NCBI GenBank assembly: GCA_938075675.1
Contig: CALJHE010000001.1
Coordinates: 1 to 64,000, forward strand
Source: Candidatus Poseidoniaceae archaeon
Lineage (GTDB): Archaea > Thermoplasmatota > Poseidoniia > Poseidoniales > Poseidoniaceae
Direction of reading: 5' to 3'
Length of the DNA: 64,000 nt
The position numbers were made by a program, and so were the translations under genes. This document shows, piece by piece, positions 41,386 to 49,563 of the stretch (positions within the stretch are counted from its first letter, which is position 1; each line of letters starts with the position of its first letter). The notes under the pieces were generated by a model. The model was given only the letters and a program-made list of their open reading frames with translations. It was not told the DNA's origin and ran no database searches.

Positions 41386-42630
41386 TCAGTCGGAGTCACT
41401 GTTCGATAATGACTCCAAATCTGGAGCGTTTGGAAGGCTGTTCACGGCTTCTAGGTATTCTTCAAGAGAAACGGCACCATCACCGTCTTTGTCCGCCTGC
41501 TTGTGTATGACTTCAGCTTCTTCGACTGACATACCGGTAGCAGAGGCGAGTTCTTCGATTGATAGGAGAGCGCTTCCGTCCATGTCTGCAGAGGCAAAAC
41601 GATTTGTGAGTGATTCAAGTTCTGATTCGAGTTCACGCTTGATTCGTTCTCTTTCTGCTTGGGAAGAGACCTCAAAGGAACAAACCTGCATGATTGGGTC
41701 GCCGGCGCTCAACTCAGCGGAGAACTCGGTTGTTTCACCGCCGTTATTCACCATGATTTGGAACTTTGTTGGGTCTTTCGAGCGGCGCTTCTTGTGCTTC
41801 TTGTAATAGTGAACATAAACATGATACTGCCCGCCAGGAGCAGTACCCTCTGGCCAAAATACATTTTCTACGGGCTTACGGGTTTCAGCCCTCACATTAG
41901 CGTCAACATCCAGTTCGCCACCGCAAGCCGAAATTTTGTTTCCTCCGTGAATACGTTCACCAGAAGGGCACACAATGTGCAGATCGAGATCGTTGTAATT
42001 GTTCCACATCAATGAAACCTGAACATCGGATGATTTTGCCCCTTCACGCTCTAGGCGAGCCTGAAGTTCTTTGATGGCCTTCGAATTGGCGTTATTTGAT
42101 GCAACTTGTTCCTGTTGAGCATTTGCAATCTCTGCGAGACGAGCCTCTTCAGAAGCCAAAAGGTCCTCTTGGCGTTTCAACTCGCGTTCTGCTGCAAGAC
42201 GAGCCTCTTCTTGTTCTCGACGACGCGCCTCATCTTCTTCATCACGGATTTTTTGAGCGGCTTCGTTCGCCAAACGGGACTCCTCAAGGGCCGCCTGACG
42301 GGCATCTTCAGCGATTTGCTGGCGTTCTGCTTCTTGTTGTGCCCGTGTTTGATAGAGTTGCTCACGTGCCAAACGCTCTGCATCTTCAAGCGCAAGACGG
42401 CTTGAAATTGCTTCTTGCCGTCGACGGCGGTTTTCGACAATCGCGAGTTTGCGGTCAATCTCTTTCTTTGCATTTCCGAAACCAGGTGCTCGAGTTCCGT
42501 AGCGAAGACCTTCAGGATTCATACCTTGACGCACTGATACAGTGATGTCTTTTCGGGTGTAAATGTACCATAAACCATAACAGAATCCACCACCAAGGAC
42601 GAAGGATGCCACCAGATACGTTATCTCCAT
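41386..42630 (-). CDS. Membrane coiled-coil protein with DUF2135-like domain and EF-hand pair
   Basis: A 414-residue protein. Residues 5-25 are a membrane helix (VASFVLGGGFCYGLWYIY); residues 45-190 are a long charged coiled coil; residues 200-320 are a beta domain with MWNNYNDLDLHIVCPSGERI, GGELDVDAN and GGQYHVYVHYYK, which resembles DUF2135/YfaP-type domains; residues 345-400 hold two EF-hand loops, DMDGSALLSIEE and DKDGDGAVSLEE, with the required acidic ligands. The ORF track adds one TTG codon; the ATG at 42630 is used. The family domains suggest a calcium-responsive envelope or surface-linked protein; orientation across the membrane is unknown. Confidence 0.8.
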   Translation of the reverse strand: MEITYLVASFVLGGGFCYGLWYIYTRKDITVSVRQGMNPEGLRYGTRAPGFGNAKKEIDRKLAIVENRRRRQEAISSRLALEDAERLAREQLYQTRAQQEAERQQIAEDARQAALEESRLANEAAQKIRDEEDEARRREQEEARLAAERELKRQEDLLASEEARLAEIANAQQEQVASNNANSKAIKELQARLEREGAKSSDVQVSLMWNNYNDLDLHIVCPSGERIHGGNKISACGGELDVDANVRAETRKPVENVFWPEGTAPGGQYHVYVHYYKKHKKRRSKDPTKFQIMVNNGGETTEFSAELSAGDPIMQVCSFEVSSQAERERIKRELESELESLTNRFASADMDGSALLSIEELASATGMSVEEAEVIHKQADKDGDGAVSLEEYLEAVNSLPNAPDLESLSNSDSD

Positions 42631-42741
42631 CAAGGAGTCCTAGGCGGTGCTAGTCTTTGGTAGCATCGGTTGATTGGCGATGAATAAAATCATCATCAAG
42701 TCATGAATCTGCATTTCCCGGGACACATTCTTGGTTGCCTG

Positions 42742-42748
42742 TTTATAA
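42742..42748 (+). promoter_or_regulatory. TATA box of the HTH_10 regulator
   Basis: TTTATAA is centred 26 bases before the GTG at 42771. That is the archaeal TATA-to-start distance, so the transcript is predicted to begin at or next to the start codon (leaderless). This supports the GTG as the true start. Confidence 0.65.
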
Positions 42749-42749
42749 T

Positions 42750-42767
42750 CTACCCATGTTTAGGTAG
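42750..42767 (+). promoter_or_regulatory. Candidate operator, CTACC-N8-GGTAG dyad
   Basis: CTACC and GGTAG are inverted with an 8-base spacer and fill the space between the TATA box and the predicted transcription start of the HTH_10 gene. A protein bound here would block RNA polymerase, so autoregulation by the encoded regulator is the obvious hypothesis. Confidence 0.5.
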
Positions 42768-42770
42768 TTT

Positions 42771-43412
42771 GTGCGAGAAATACACTTGCGATGGACTGCA
42801 CAGACAGTGGCGAATTCAGAATATGCCCCAATTGCTAAAATTGCACATTCTCTTGAGGTCGTCGGCCACCTTGACATCGGAGAGAAGGGTATTCGACAAC
42901 TCATTTTCCCTCATTTCTGCGAAGGGAAAGGTCCCAAGGACTTGAATGAAGTACCCTTCCTTAATGTTGAATCAGAACTTGATGGGGGACAAAGTGGCTA
43001 CCTCGTAGTTTGGAACTCACACCCGTTATCAATCGCAGCGATTCGTTTCTCGAACATACATATCCTCCCACCGTACAAATACGGCGGAGAAGGCATTGAA
43101 ATCACTGTAAGAGGCGTTCCATCTGGCGTTTCTCAATTCTTGAAAACTTGCCGTGCTTGGCTTCCACCTGATACAGTAAAAGTGGTAGAAATGGCAGACA
43201 ATCAAAGCATCATTGAGAGTACGCTTACTCCGCGCCAAATAGAATGCGTAAAGGTTGCTGCATCCTCTGGGTATTACGATCATCCTAAGCAAATCAAATT
43301 GCGGGAACTTTCTGAACTGATGGACATTCCTCGTTCAACCCTTCAAGAACACTTGAATCGAGCTGAATTGGCCATGATGAAATGGGCAAGCGAACAAATC
43401 AATTCGCAGTAA
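42771..43412 (+). CDS. HTH_10 family transcription regulator
   Basis: A 213-residue regulator of the bacterio-opsin-activator type. The C-terminal HTH_10 domain is TLTPRQIECVKVAASSGYYDHPKQIKLRELSELMDIPRSTLQEHLNRAE, a textbook match in layout; the N-terminal 150 residues are an alpha/beta sensor-like region with no recognised ligand site. It starts at GTG 42771, supported by a TATA box at -26. It lies 40 bases before the aromatic operon on the same strand, so it may control or be co-transcribed with it; this is inference. Confidence 0.88.
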   Translation: MREIHLRWTAQTVANSEYAPIAKIAHSLEVVGHLDIGEKGIRQLIFPHFCEGKGPKDLNEVPFLNVESELDGGQSGYLVVWNSHPLSIAAIRFSNIHILPPYKYGGEGIEITVRGVPSGVSQFLKTCRAWLPPDTVKVVEMADNQSIIESTLTPRQIECVKVAASSGYYDHPKQIKLRELSELMDIPRSTLQEHLNRAELAMMKWASEQINSQ

Positions 43413-43416
43413 GAGT

Positions 43417-43445
43417 GCAAAACCTTGAGAACAAGCGGGTTTTGC
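43417..43445 (+). promoter_or_regulatory. Eight-base-pair hairpin before the aromatic operon
   Basis: GCAAAACC and GGTTTTGC form a perfect 8-bp dyad around a 13-base loop, between the HTH_10 stop (43412) and the ATG of the first aromatic gene (43453). It could end the regulator transcript, or sit in the leader of the operon and act as an attenuator or protein site. Confidence 0.5.
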
Positions 43446-43452
43446 GAAAGGC

Positions 43453-44250
43453 ATGGACAAAGCCAGTCGTCTACAGAAAATACTCCCAAATGGTAGAGGC
43501 GTTTGGATTCCAATCGACCATGGTGCATCGGATTTCCCTGTAGAAGGCCTAACTGATACAGACCATGTCATCCGTTCATTGATTCGAGCAGGGGTTGATG
43601 TCATCCTTGCGCAAAAAGGAGTCGTCAGCCATTACAATCACCTGTGCGAGAACTCAGAGACGAGCATGGTCATCCATTTTTCAGTATCAACGCGTCATGC
43701 TGGCTCAGACAGTTCAAACAAGGTATTGGTTGGAAACGCAGACGAAGTGCTTCCCAGAGGCGGAATGGGCGTCTCGTGTCAAGTCAACATGGGCAGTCCG
43801 AATGAAGCAGCAATGGTCGAGCGTATGGGCCAAATGAGCCGTTCTGCCCTTCATCATCAACTCCCAATGTTCGGAATGGTGTATGCACGTGGAGAAAATC
43901 TTTCCATCATGGAGGGGGACACAACCAATGCGAATGCCCACGCAGTGCGCCTTGCATTTGAACTTGGCTGTGACGCTGCAAAGACCACTTGGACTGGCGA
44001 TAAAACAAGTTTCGAAAAGGTTGCTGCAGCCGCTCCAATACCAGTCCTCGTTGCCGGGGGACCCGCTACAGGCGACTCCAAAGGAATTCTGACCATGGTC
44101 CGAGACGCCTTAGATGCCGGTGCATCAGGTATTTGCATGGGTCGTCAGGTGTTTGCCCATCCGAACGTCGAAGCAATTGCGAGGGCTATGGTCATGCTTG
44201 TCCATCAAGACTCTACCGTCGAAGATGCAATGAACGCTTGCGAACTGTGA
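43453..44250 (+). CDS. aroA': 2-amino-3,7-dideoxy-D-threo-hept-6-ulosonate (ADH) synthase
   Basis: First enzyme of the archaeal route to dehydroquinate, an aldolase-type condensation of 6-deoxy-5-ketofructose 1-phosphate with L-aspartate semialdehyde. The protein belongs to the DhnA/Fba family: GVWIPIDHGASDFPVEGL, VSCQVNMGSPNE, CDAAKTTWTGD with the expected Schiff-base Lys, and PIPVLVAGGPATGDSKG all fit. A class I fructose-bisphosphate aldolase is the alternative, but the next gene is its pathway partner. It opens a five-gene operon. Confidence 0.92.
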   Translation: MDKASRLQKILPNGRGVWIPIDHGASDFPVEGLTDTDHVIRSLIRAGVDVILAQKGVVSHYNHLCENSETSMVIHFSVSTRHAGSDSSNKVLVGNADEVLPRGGMGVSCQVNMGSPNEAAMVERMGQMSRSALHHQLPMFGMVYARGENLSIMEGDTTNANAHAVRLAFELGCDAAKTTWTGDKTSFEKVAAAAPIPVLVAGGPATGDSKGILTMVRDALDAGASGICMGRQVFAHPNVEAIARAMVMLVHQDSTVEDAMNACEL

Positions 44251-44259
44251 GGCTTTGGA

Positions 44260-45285
44260 ATGGAAATATGGTTCGATGTTCGTCAGTCTATAGAATTGTC
44301 CGAGACTGTTCCAGAAGGCGTAAATTGTCGCTTCGCCTCAAAGCAGACAGCATTTGCAACCGATGCATACCTCGAAAAAGAACATGTTCTTCGTGACGGC
44401 CAACTCATTGGAAGTTTCATCACTGTTCTCGATGAATCATCGCAACAAATTGCCCGTTCTCTCGTCGGAAGTGTCGAATGGCTCGTGCTCGAATTCGAGA
44501 ATTGGTCAATGATTCCAATTGAAAACCTCATCGCAGCATGTGAAGGCACTCCAACCAAAATCGCTGCCGTCATAACCGAAGCAGAACAAGCAAACGGCGC
44601 TGGTTTCGCTCTCGAAAAGGGAGTGGATGCGTTGGTCATCCGACCAGACAAAGAACTTCTCGAAGCCTCACTTATCGTTAAATCTCAACGTTTGGAAAAG
44701 GCGACTGCTGGTGCGATTGCTGATTCGCATACCGTACATACTGGGATTGGAACACATACCATCACATCCATTGAAAATGGAGGCACCTCCGAAAGGTATT
44801 GCATCGATACAACAAGCTTGTTAAATCTCGGCGAAGGTTTGTTGCTCGGCTCCAGCGCATCAAGCCTCGTACTCGTTCATGGAGAAACTGTAGAATCCGA
44901 ATATGTACCACCACGCCCATTCCGAGTAAATGCTGGACCGCCTCATGCCTATGTGTGTATGGCTGACGGCACAACCAAGTATCTCTCGGAATTGAATGCC
45001 GGTGACTGCATCCTACTTACAAACACCAAAGGAATACAACGCAGTGCGACGGTTGGCAGATTGAAAATCGAAATAAGGCCGATGGTGCTGATTCGGTGGA
45101 TTGATGAAAATAATAAAGGAGGAAGCATGTTCTTACAACAAGCGGAGACAGTACGCGTCATCAACCAAGACAATCGCCCAATATCAGTCACATCACTGGA
45201 AAAAGGCGACAAAATTCTTGGATGGTGTCAAAAGGGTGCTCGGCACATAGGTGCCGAAATCTCGAGTACAGTGTCTGAGAGGTGA
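44260..45285 (+). CDS. aroB': 3-dehydroquinate synthase II
   Basis: An archaeal-type DHQ synthase, which deaminates and cyclises the ADH synthase product with NAD. Family features: MEIWFDVRQSIELS start, GVDALVIRPDKE, IGTHTITSIENGGTSERY, NLGEGLLLGSSASSLVLVHGETVESEYVPPRPFRVNAGPPHAYV and a beta-rich end. Length 341 is normal. It is 9 bases after ADH synthase. The pair bypasses DAHP synthesis, as in methanogens and many other Euryarchaeota. Confidence 0.94.
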   Translation: MEIWFDVRQSIELSETVPEGVNCRFASKQTAFATDAYLEKEHVLRDGQLIGSFITVLDESSQQIARSLVGSVEWLVLEFENWSMIPIENLIAACEGTPTKIAAVITEAEQANGAGFALEKGVDALVIRPDKELLEASLIVKSQRLEKATAGAIADSHTVHTGIGTHTITSIENGGTSERYCIDTTSLLNLGEGLLLGSSASSLVLVHGETVESEYVPPRPFRVNAGPPHAYVCMADGTTKYLSELNAGDCILLTNTKGIQRSATVGRLKIEIRPMVLIRWIDENNKGGSMFLQQAETVRVINQDNRPISVTSLEKGDKILGWCQKGARHIGAEISSTVSER

Positions 45286-45289
45286 AACT

Positions 45290-46177
45290 ATGGCAGTACT
45301 CGGCGCAGGTAAGGCAAACGGTGGATGCAGTCTCTTGCATGCAGCAGGTCTTGGCTATGGCGCAAGCATCGGACTCGATATCCCGATAGCGGTCCGTCTA
45401 CTCGACAAACCAAGTAAGCGGGAGGCGAATGACCCCGACGGACTACTACCTGCAATCGTTGATGCATGGTTGGAGGCCGGTTTTGAGTTACCAAATAAAC
45501 TCGAAAAAGGCGACCTACACTGGGCTGTGATCAGTAAAATACCACCTCGTCAGGGCCTCAAATCCAGTGCAGCAACATCCATTGCGGCATTAAAGGCACT
45601 CGCCGATGCCACCGACGCTGAAGTTTCAGATGAGATGTTTGTTGCCATGGCTGCACAAGCGCAAATCTCTTGTGGCATATCCCTTACTGGCTCTATTGAC
45701 GATGCATGGGCTTGCCTAAAGCCAGGATGGAAACTCATAGACCCACAAGCAGACAGTATAGCCGAGGGTGTGCTTTTCGAAGGAAATGGACCAAGTAATG
45801 ACGATTGGCTGGTTATGGTTGTCTGCAGAGGAGAACGTACACACCGTCCACAATTGGAAGATTTCCCTCCACACGGCGCTGCATTCCAAAAAGCCCTCAC
45901 TGCTTTACAAGAAGAAAACGAATTGGTAGCCATTACCTGGAATGGCCGAGCAATCGTCGCTGTTATGAACGATGTCCAAGGACGGAAAATCACCAACGAC
46001 GCCATGCTCAATGGCGCACGTGCTGCTGGTATGTCCGGCTCAGGTAACGCAATCATTGTCCTAGCACCGAAGGTCAGTAAGCCAAGTTGTGATCGATTGA
46101 GAGCCTTGTTTGAAAACAATAAAGACATCGTGAAAGTAATAGAAACATCATTCATAACGGCTGATACTGAACCTTAG
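45290..46177 (+). CDS. aroK: Shikimate kinase, archaeal GHMP type
   Basis: A GHMP-superfamily shikimate kinase, unrelated to the bacterial P-loop AroK. The ATP motif is PPRQGLKSSAATSIAALKAL, the N-terminal HAAGLGYGASIGLD region matches the family, and MSGSGNAIIVL is the third motif. 295 residues. The track starts at 45251 inside the previous gene; GGTGA right before the ATG at 45290 decides the start. Gap to the DHQ synthase stop is 4 bases. Confidence 0.92.
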   Translation: MAVLGAGKANGGCSLLHAAGLGYGASIGLDIPIAVRLLDKPSKREANDPDGLLPAIVDAWLEAGFELPNKLEKGDLHWAVISKIPPRQGLKSSAATSIAALKALADATDAEVSDEMFVAMAAQAQISCGISLTGSIDDAWACLKPGWKLIDPQADSIAEGVLFEGNGPSNDDWLVMVVCRGERTHRPQLEDFPPHGAAFQKALTALQEENELVAITWNGRAIVAVMNDVQGRKITNDAMLNGARAAGMSGSGNAIIVLAPKVSKPSCDRLRALFENNKDIVKVIETSFITADTEP

Positions 46178-46227
46178 GGTGAAGACGCAACTTCTTGAAG
46201 GAAGGGCCACTCGAACAGACGAATCCA

Positions 46228-47310
46228 ATGCACATGCACCTCGGAGAACGTATCCGGCTGAGCCTGTTTGGCACCAGTCATGGCCCTCGCGTTGGTGCTT
46301 TGCTTACCGGAGTCCCTAAGGGCATCCTATTGGATACACATGCGATTCAACGAGCCATGGACGCCCGACGTCCGGGTGGACGTTATGCCAGCAAACGAAA
46401 AGAACCTGATATTGTCGAATTTCGCAGCGGCATCGAAGATGGAAAAACAACTGGCGGCGAGATTGAAATCTCAATCGCCAACACCGATGCAAAATCGAGA
46501 GACTACAGTTTTCTCCCAGACCACCCTCGTCCAGGCCACCAAGATATGGTCATGCACAAACGCACCAACGGCGAGGCCGATTTACGCGGTGGAGGTTCTT
46601 CCAGTGCTCGACTCACCGCCGCTCTTGTAGCATCTGCAGCCGTGCTTTCACCGCTGTTGAAATCTCTCGGCATCCAATGCGAAGCGCAGGTAGGGGCTAT
46701 CGGCACTGTTGAAGCGCTCTCGATGGATGATTGCCCACCACGTTGGGAAAACGAAGATTGTCAAGAGATGCGATGCAGAGACCCTGCAGCCGCTTCGAAA
46801 ATGGTGGAGACCGTTGAACAACATCGCATGGGTCGGAACTCAATAGGAAGTCGCGTTGATTTACGGGTTACTGGCGTACCCCTTGGGTTAGGAGAGCCGT
46901 GGTTCGATGGTCTTGAACCCGCTCTGGCACGAGCCATGATGTCGATTCCTGCTGCCAGAGGCGTAGTATTCGGTAGGGGGTTCGATGTTGTCCAGATGAC
47001 TGGACTCGAGCACAACGATGCATGGGGTGGTTCAAGTGAGCGTCCTGAATTAATTGGCGATAATCCTGACGGAGTGATCGCAGGCCTTGCTACCGGCTCG
47101 CCAATACACGTCTCTATCGCTTTCAAACCTCCTTCATCCATAGCCACTGAACAACATACTCTCAACTTGGCGTCAGGGATTGTGGAGCCGCTCGTTGTCG
47201 GTGGACGACATGACCCTGTTCTTGGCCCGCGTGCCGTTGCCGTTGTCGAAGCGATGGCTCAACTCGTGCTGGCTGACCTTGCTGTACGTGGAGGTTTTAT
47301 CGATGCGTAA
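46228..47310 (+). CDS. aroC: Chorismate synthase
   Basis: Last enzyme of the shikimate pathway, an FMN-dependent 1,4-elimination giving chorismate. Family motifs: RLSLFGTSHGPRVGALLTGVP, RRPGGRYASKRKEPDIVEF, DHPRPGHQDMV, ADLRGGGSSSARLTAA, and GIVEPLVVGGRHDPVLGPRAVAVVEAM near the C-terminus. I use the ATG at 46228 (360 residues). A TTG at 46195 with GGTGA 12 bases upstream is the alternative. EPSP synthase, shikimate dehydrogenase and dehydroquinase are not in the window. Confidence 0.94.
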   Translation: MHMHLGERIRLSLFGTSHGPRVGALLTGVPKGILLDTHAIQRAMDARRPGGRYASKRKEPDIVEFRSGIEDGKTTGGEIEISIANTDAKSRDYSFLPDHPRPGHQDMVMHKRTNGEADLRGGGSSSARLTAALVASAAVLSPLLKSLGIQCEAQVGAIGTVEALSMDDCPPRWENEDCQEMRCRDPAAASKMVETVEQHRMGRNSIGSRVDLRVTGVPLGLGEPWFDGLEPALARAMMSIPAARGVVFGRGFDVVQMTGLEHNDAWGGSSERPELIGDNPDGVIAGLATGSPIHVSIAFKPPSSIATEQHTLNLASGIVEPLVVGGRHDPVLGPRAVAVVEAMAQLVLADLAVRGGFIDA

Positions 47311-48625
47311 GACCATTACAGTTCACAAGTTCGGTGGTTCGTGCCTGAGAGACAGATCAGATCTCAACAGGATTGCTGAAGTGATTCAACACTGGCCAGG
47401 CCAATCCTTGATTGTCGTCTCCGCATTGTGGGGGACAACCGACCGGCTCATGCGAGCGAGCCAAGAACCGAGGTATGCAAGCCGATTAGTAAGCGACCTC
47501 TCACGGCAACATCTTCGCTTTGCACCATCGCTCATTGAGGGTGAAAACGGCCATCTTTTCCGTTCTGTACTAAAAGGAATTGAACAATCTTTGAACGAGT
47601 TGGCACAGTCCCCAAACAATTGGATTGCAATCAATCGATTGCTGGCCGCAGGTGAACGGCTATCCGCTCTGGTTGTTGCTCAGCACCTGAAAGAAAACGG
47701 AGTTGATGCACATCCAGTGGGCGCTGAAGACATTGGGCTCAAACTGAAAGGTATCAATCGCGCACCGGTAGTCGACCTTGAAACTTCGATGGTAGAACTC
47801 GACCGCTCAGCGTTTTTCGGCACTCCTGTAATCACAGGGTGGTTCGGGGAAGGAGATGACGGAGAACTCGCCTTACTCGGCCGAGGAGGATGCGACCACT
47901 CTGCGACATCAATAGCAAGGCTCGTGGATGCTGACAAAGTGATTCTTTGGAAAGACGTCGATGGCGTGCTTCCTCTCAATCCGAGATGGGGGTTGGATTC
48001 TTCTCCGATCCCTTACCTTGGTTACAGTGAAGCTGTTGAACTTGCAAGGCTCGACACCCCCGTCCTCCACCCTGCAACAGTTGAGCCTCTTAGGGGAATT
48101 GGAATCCCGTTGGAAATTCGAGACTTACGCAGTATCGTAAAGGAACAAGCGGCTTCCATCATCGGACCGGATTTGATTCAAACGCATAAAGTCAAAGCAA
48201 TTGGCTGCCTACCAAATGTGACAAGGCTAACCGTCAGTTCCTCGTCCCTTGAAGTCCAAAGCGAACACCTTGGGCGAGTTCTTATTGATTTAGCAAGTGA
48301 AAACATTGCCTGTTGGAATCTCGACTCCATACCGGGCCAGATTTCATGGATTGTATCGCAACACGACCTGCAAAAAGCAACCCAAATTGTAACGAACCAC
48401 TTCTCTACACCAGACATAACTGAGTATGGTGTGATGTTCTCACTCGTTGGCAACAAACTGCCAAATGAAGAAAACGCACTCTTATCATCGGAAATGATTT
48501 CATTGCTGGGACTGGAAATTGTATCGGTGACCGATCATGCAGTACGTGTCATCTCATCACGTCACGATGTTTCATCAATGCTGGACACATTAGCCAATCA
48601 TCTGGGCTTGGCCGCAATGGTCTAA
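47303..48625 (+). CDS. lysC: Aspartate kinase
   Basis: Phosphorylates L-aspartate, the first step toward aspartate semialdehyde. VHKFGGSCLRD at the start is the kinase motif, NRLLAAGERLSALVVA and LLGRGGCDHSATSIARLVDADKVILWKDVDGV follow, and the last 130 residues look like paired ACT regulatory domains. 440 residues. The track starts at 47180 inside aroC; a GGAGG site precedes the ATG at 47303, which overlaps the aroC stop. Its product leads to the co-substrate of the first enzyme of the same operon. Confidence 0.93.
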   Translation: MRKTITVHKFGGSCLRDRSDLNRIAEVIQHWPGQSLIVVSALWGTTDRLMRASQEPRYASRLVSDLSRQHLRFAPSLIEGENGHLFRSVLKGIEQSLNELAQSPNNWIAINRLLAAGERLSALVVAQHLKENGVDAHPVGAEDIGLKLKGINRAPVVDLETSMVELDRSAFFGTPVITGWFGEGDDGELALLGRGGCDHSATSIARLVDADKVILWKDVDGVLPLNPRWGLDSSPIPYLGYSEAVELARLDTPVLHPATVEPLRGIGIPLEIRDLRSIVKEQAASIIGPDLIQTHKVKAIGCLPNVTRLTVSSSSLEVQSEHLGRVLIDLASENIACWNLDSIPGQISWIVSQHDLQKATQIVTNHFSTPDITEYGVMFSLVGNKLPNEENALLSSEMISLLGLEIVSVTDHAVRVISSRHDVSSMLDTLANHLGLAAMV

Positions 48626-48627
48626 GT

Positions 48628-49554
48628 TCAGTCTTCAGCACGCTTCTCTCGGTAGCTTTGCAAATGAGTTGGGAGATTGAGCGCAAACAATCCACCGACG
48701 ACACTGAAAACAAAGAATGTGCCAAGAGCAACACCGTAAACTGAAATCAATTCAACAGATTCTTCCATTCGAGTAGCCGTATCTTTGGAAAAGATTCCAA
48801 CGAAGAACGGTAGGATGGAGTTTGCAGAAAGAACGATGGTTGCAAGGATGGTTGCGATAATGGGGTTGATGAGAAGAGAGCGGTGATACTTGCCGACAAT
48901 CTTCTTTGGATTCATGACATAAACTTCGTTGGTCCGGATGCTGGTATCGAGCATTGAGTAACGCAGAACACCGTTGGACAACTCGAAGTACATGATGAGA
49001 AGAACGGCGTAAACGACAACCAGACCTGAGAGCAGGAAAGGCTTGTCTTGCAAACCAAACATATCGCTCGAAAGCGTAACTTTCGATGATGCGAATCTCA
49101 AAATGGCAAGAATGAACAGAAGATTACTAACGAGGGTGAATCGTCCATCTCGTTGGAAAGTTCCCCAGAACCCGGTTCCTGTAGCGCCTGCAATGATCAC
49201 CAATTGGAGTATCGTTGCAAGTCCAAGGCTTCCGGTGAGCATGTACCAAATCGTACCGTCTGGCGGAGAAATGATGTAAGTCATCAATGAAAGCGCTACG
49301 AGAACTCCGTAAACACCGAGTTGAAGGTTCTGAACCATTTTGTCTGGTGGTAAGAACTTCGTTTTAGGGACGAGAGGGCCACCGAGAAGACTTTCGATGA
49401 ATGTAGGAATTTCGACTTGAGGAATTGCGTCTTTCGGGATTTCACTCCCAACGCCGACTTGTCCTGCTGCCTTCTTACGTGACGGAGCAGATGAACGTAC
49501 AGTTTTACCGTCGTACAGATGAGCAGTGTCGCTGGATGGTCGTGATACGGTCAT
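48628..49554 (-). CDS. Polytopic membrane protein of the MoxR cluster
   Basis: A 308-residue protein with a soluble 70-residue N-terminus and about seven hydrophobic segments (YGVLVALSLMTYII, GLATILQLVIIAGATG and others). No family recognised. GAGGTGA precedes the ATG. It follows the DUF58 gene by 9 bases and ends the four-gene DUF4350-MoxR-DUF58-membrane cluster, so it probably works in that complex. It converges on lysC with a 2-base gap. Confidence 0.75.
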   Translation of the reverse strand: MTVSRPSSDTAHLYDGKTVRSSAPSRKKAAGQVGVGSEIPKDAIPQVEIPTFIESLLGGPLVPKTKFLPPDKMVQNLQLGVYGVLVALSLMTYIISPPDGTIWYMLTGSLGLATILQLVIIAGATGTGFWGTFQRDGRFTLVSNLLFILAILRFASSKVTLSSDMFGLQDKPFLLSGLVVVYAVLLIMYFELSNGVLRYSMLDTSIRTNEVYVMNPKKIVGKYHRSLLINPIIATILATIVLSANSILPFFVGIFSKDTATRMEESVELISVYGVALGTFFVFSVVGGLFALNLPTHLQSYREKRAED

Positions 49555-49563
49555 GTTCTCACC

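Noticed and set aside
41114-41806. 230-residue plus-strand ORF spanning the purP end and the EF-hand gene
   Set aside because: It is a shadow of two real genes on both sides, Ser-rich, and crosses an intergenic region with hairpins.
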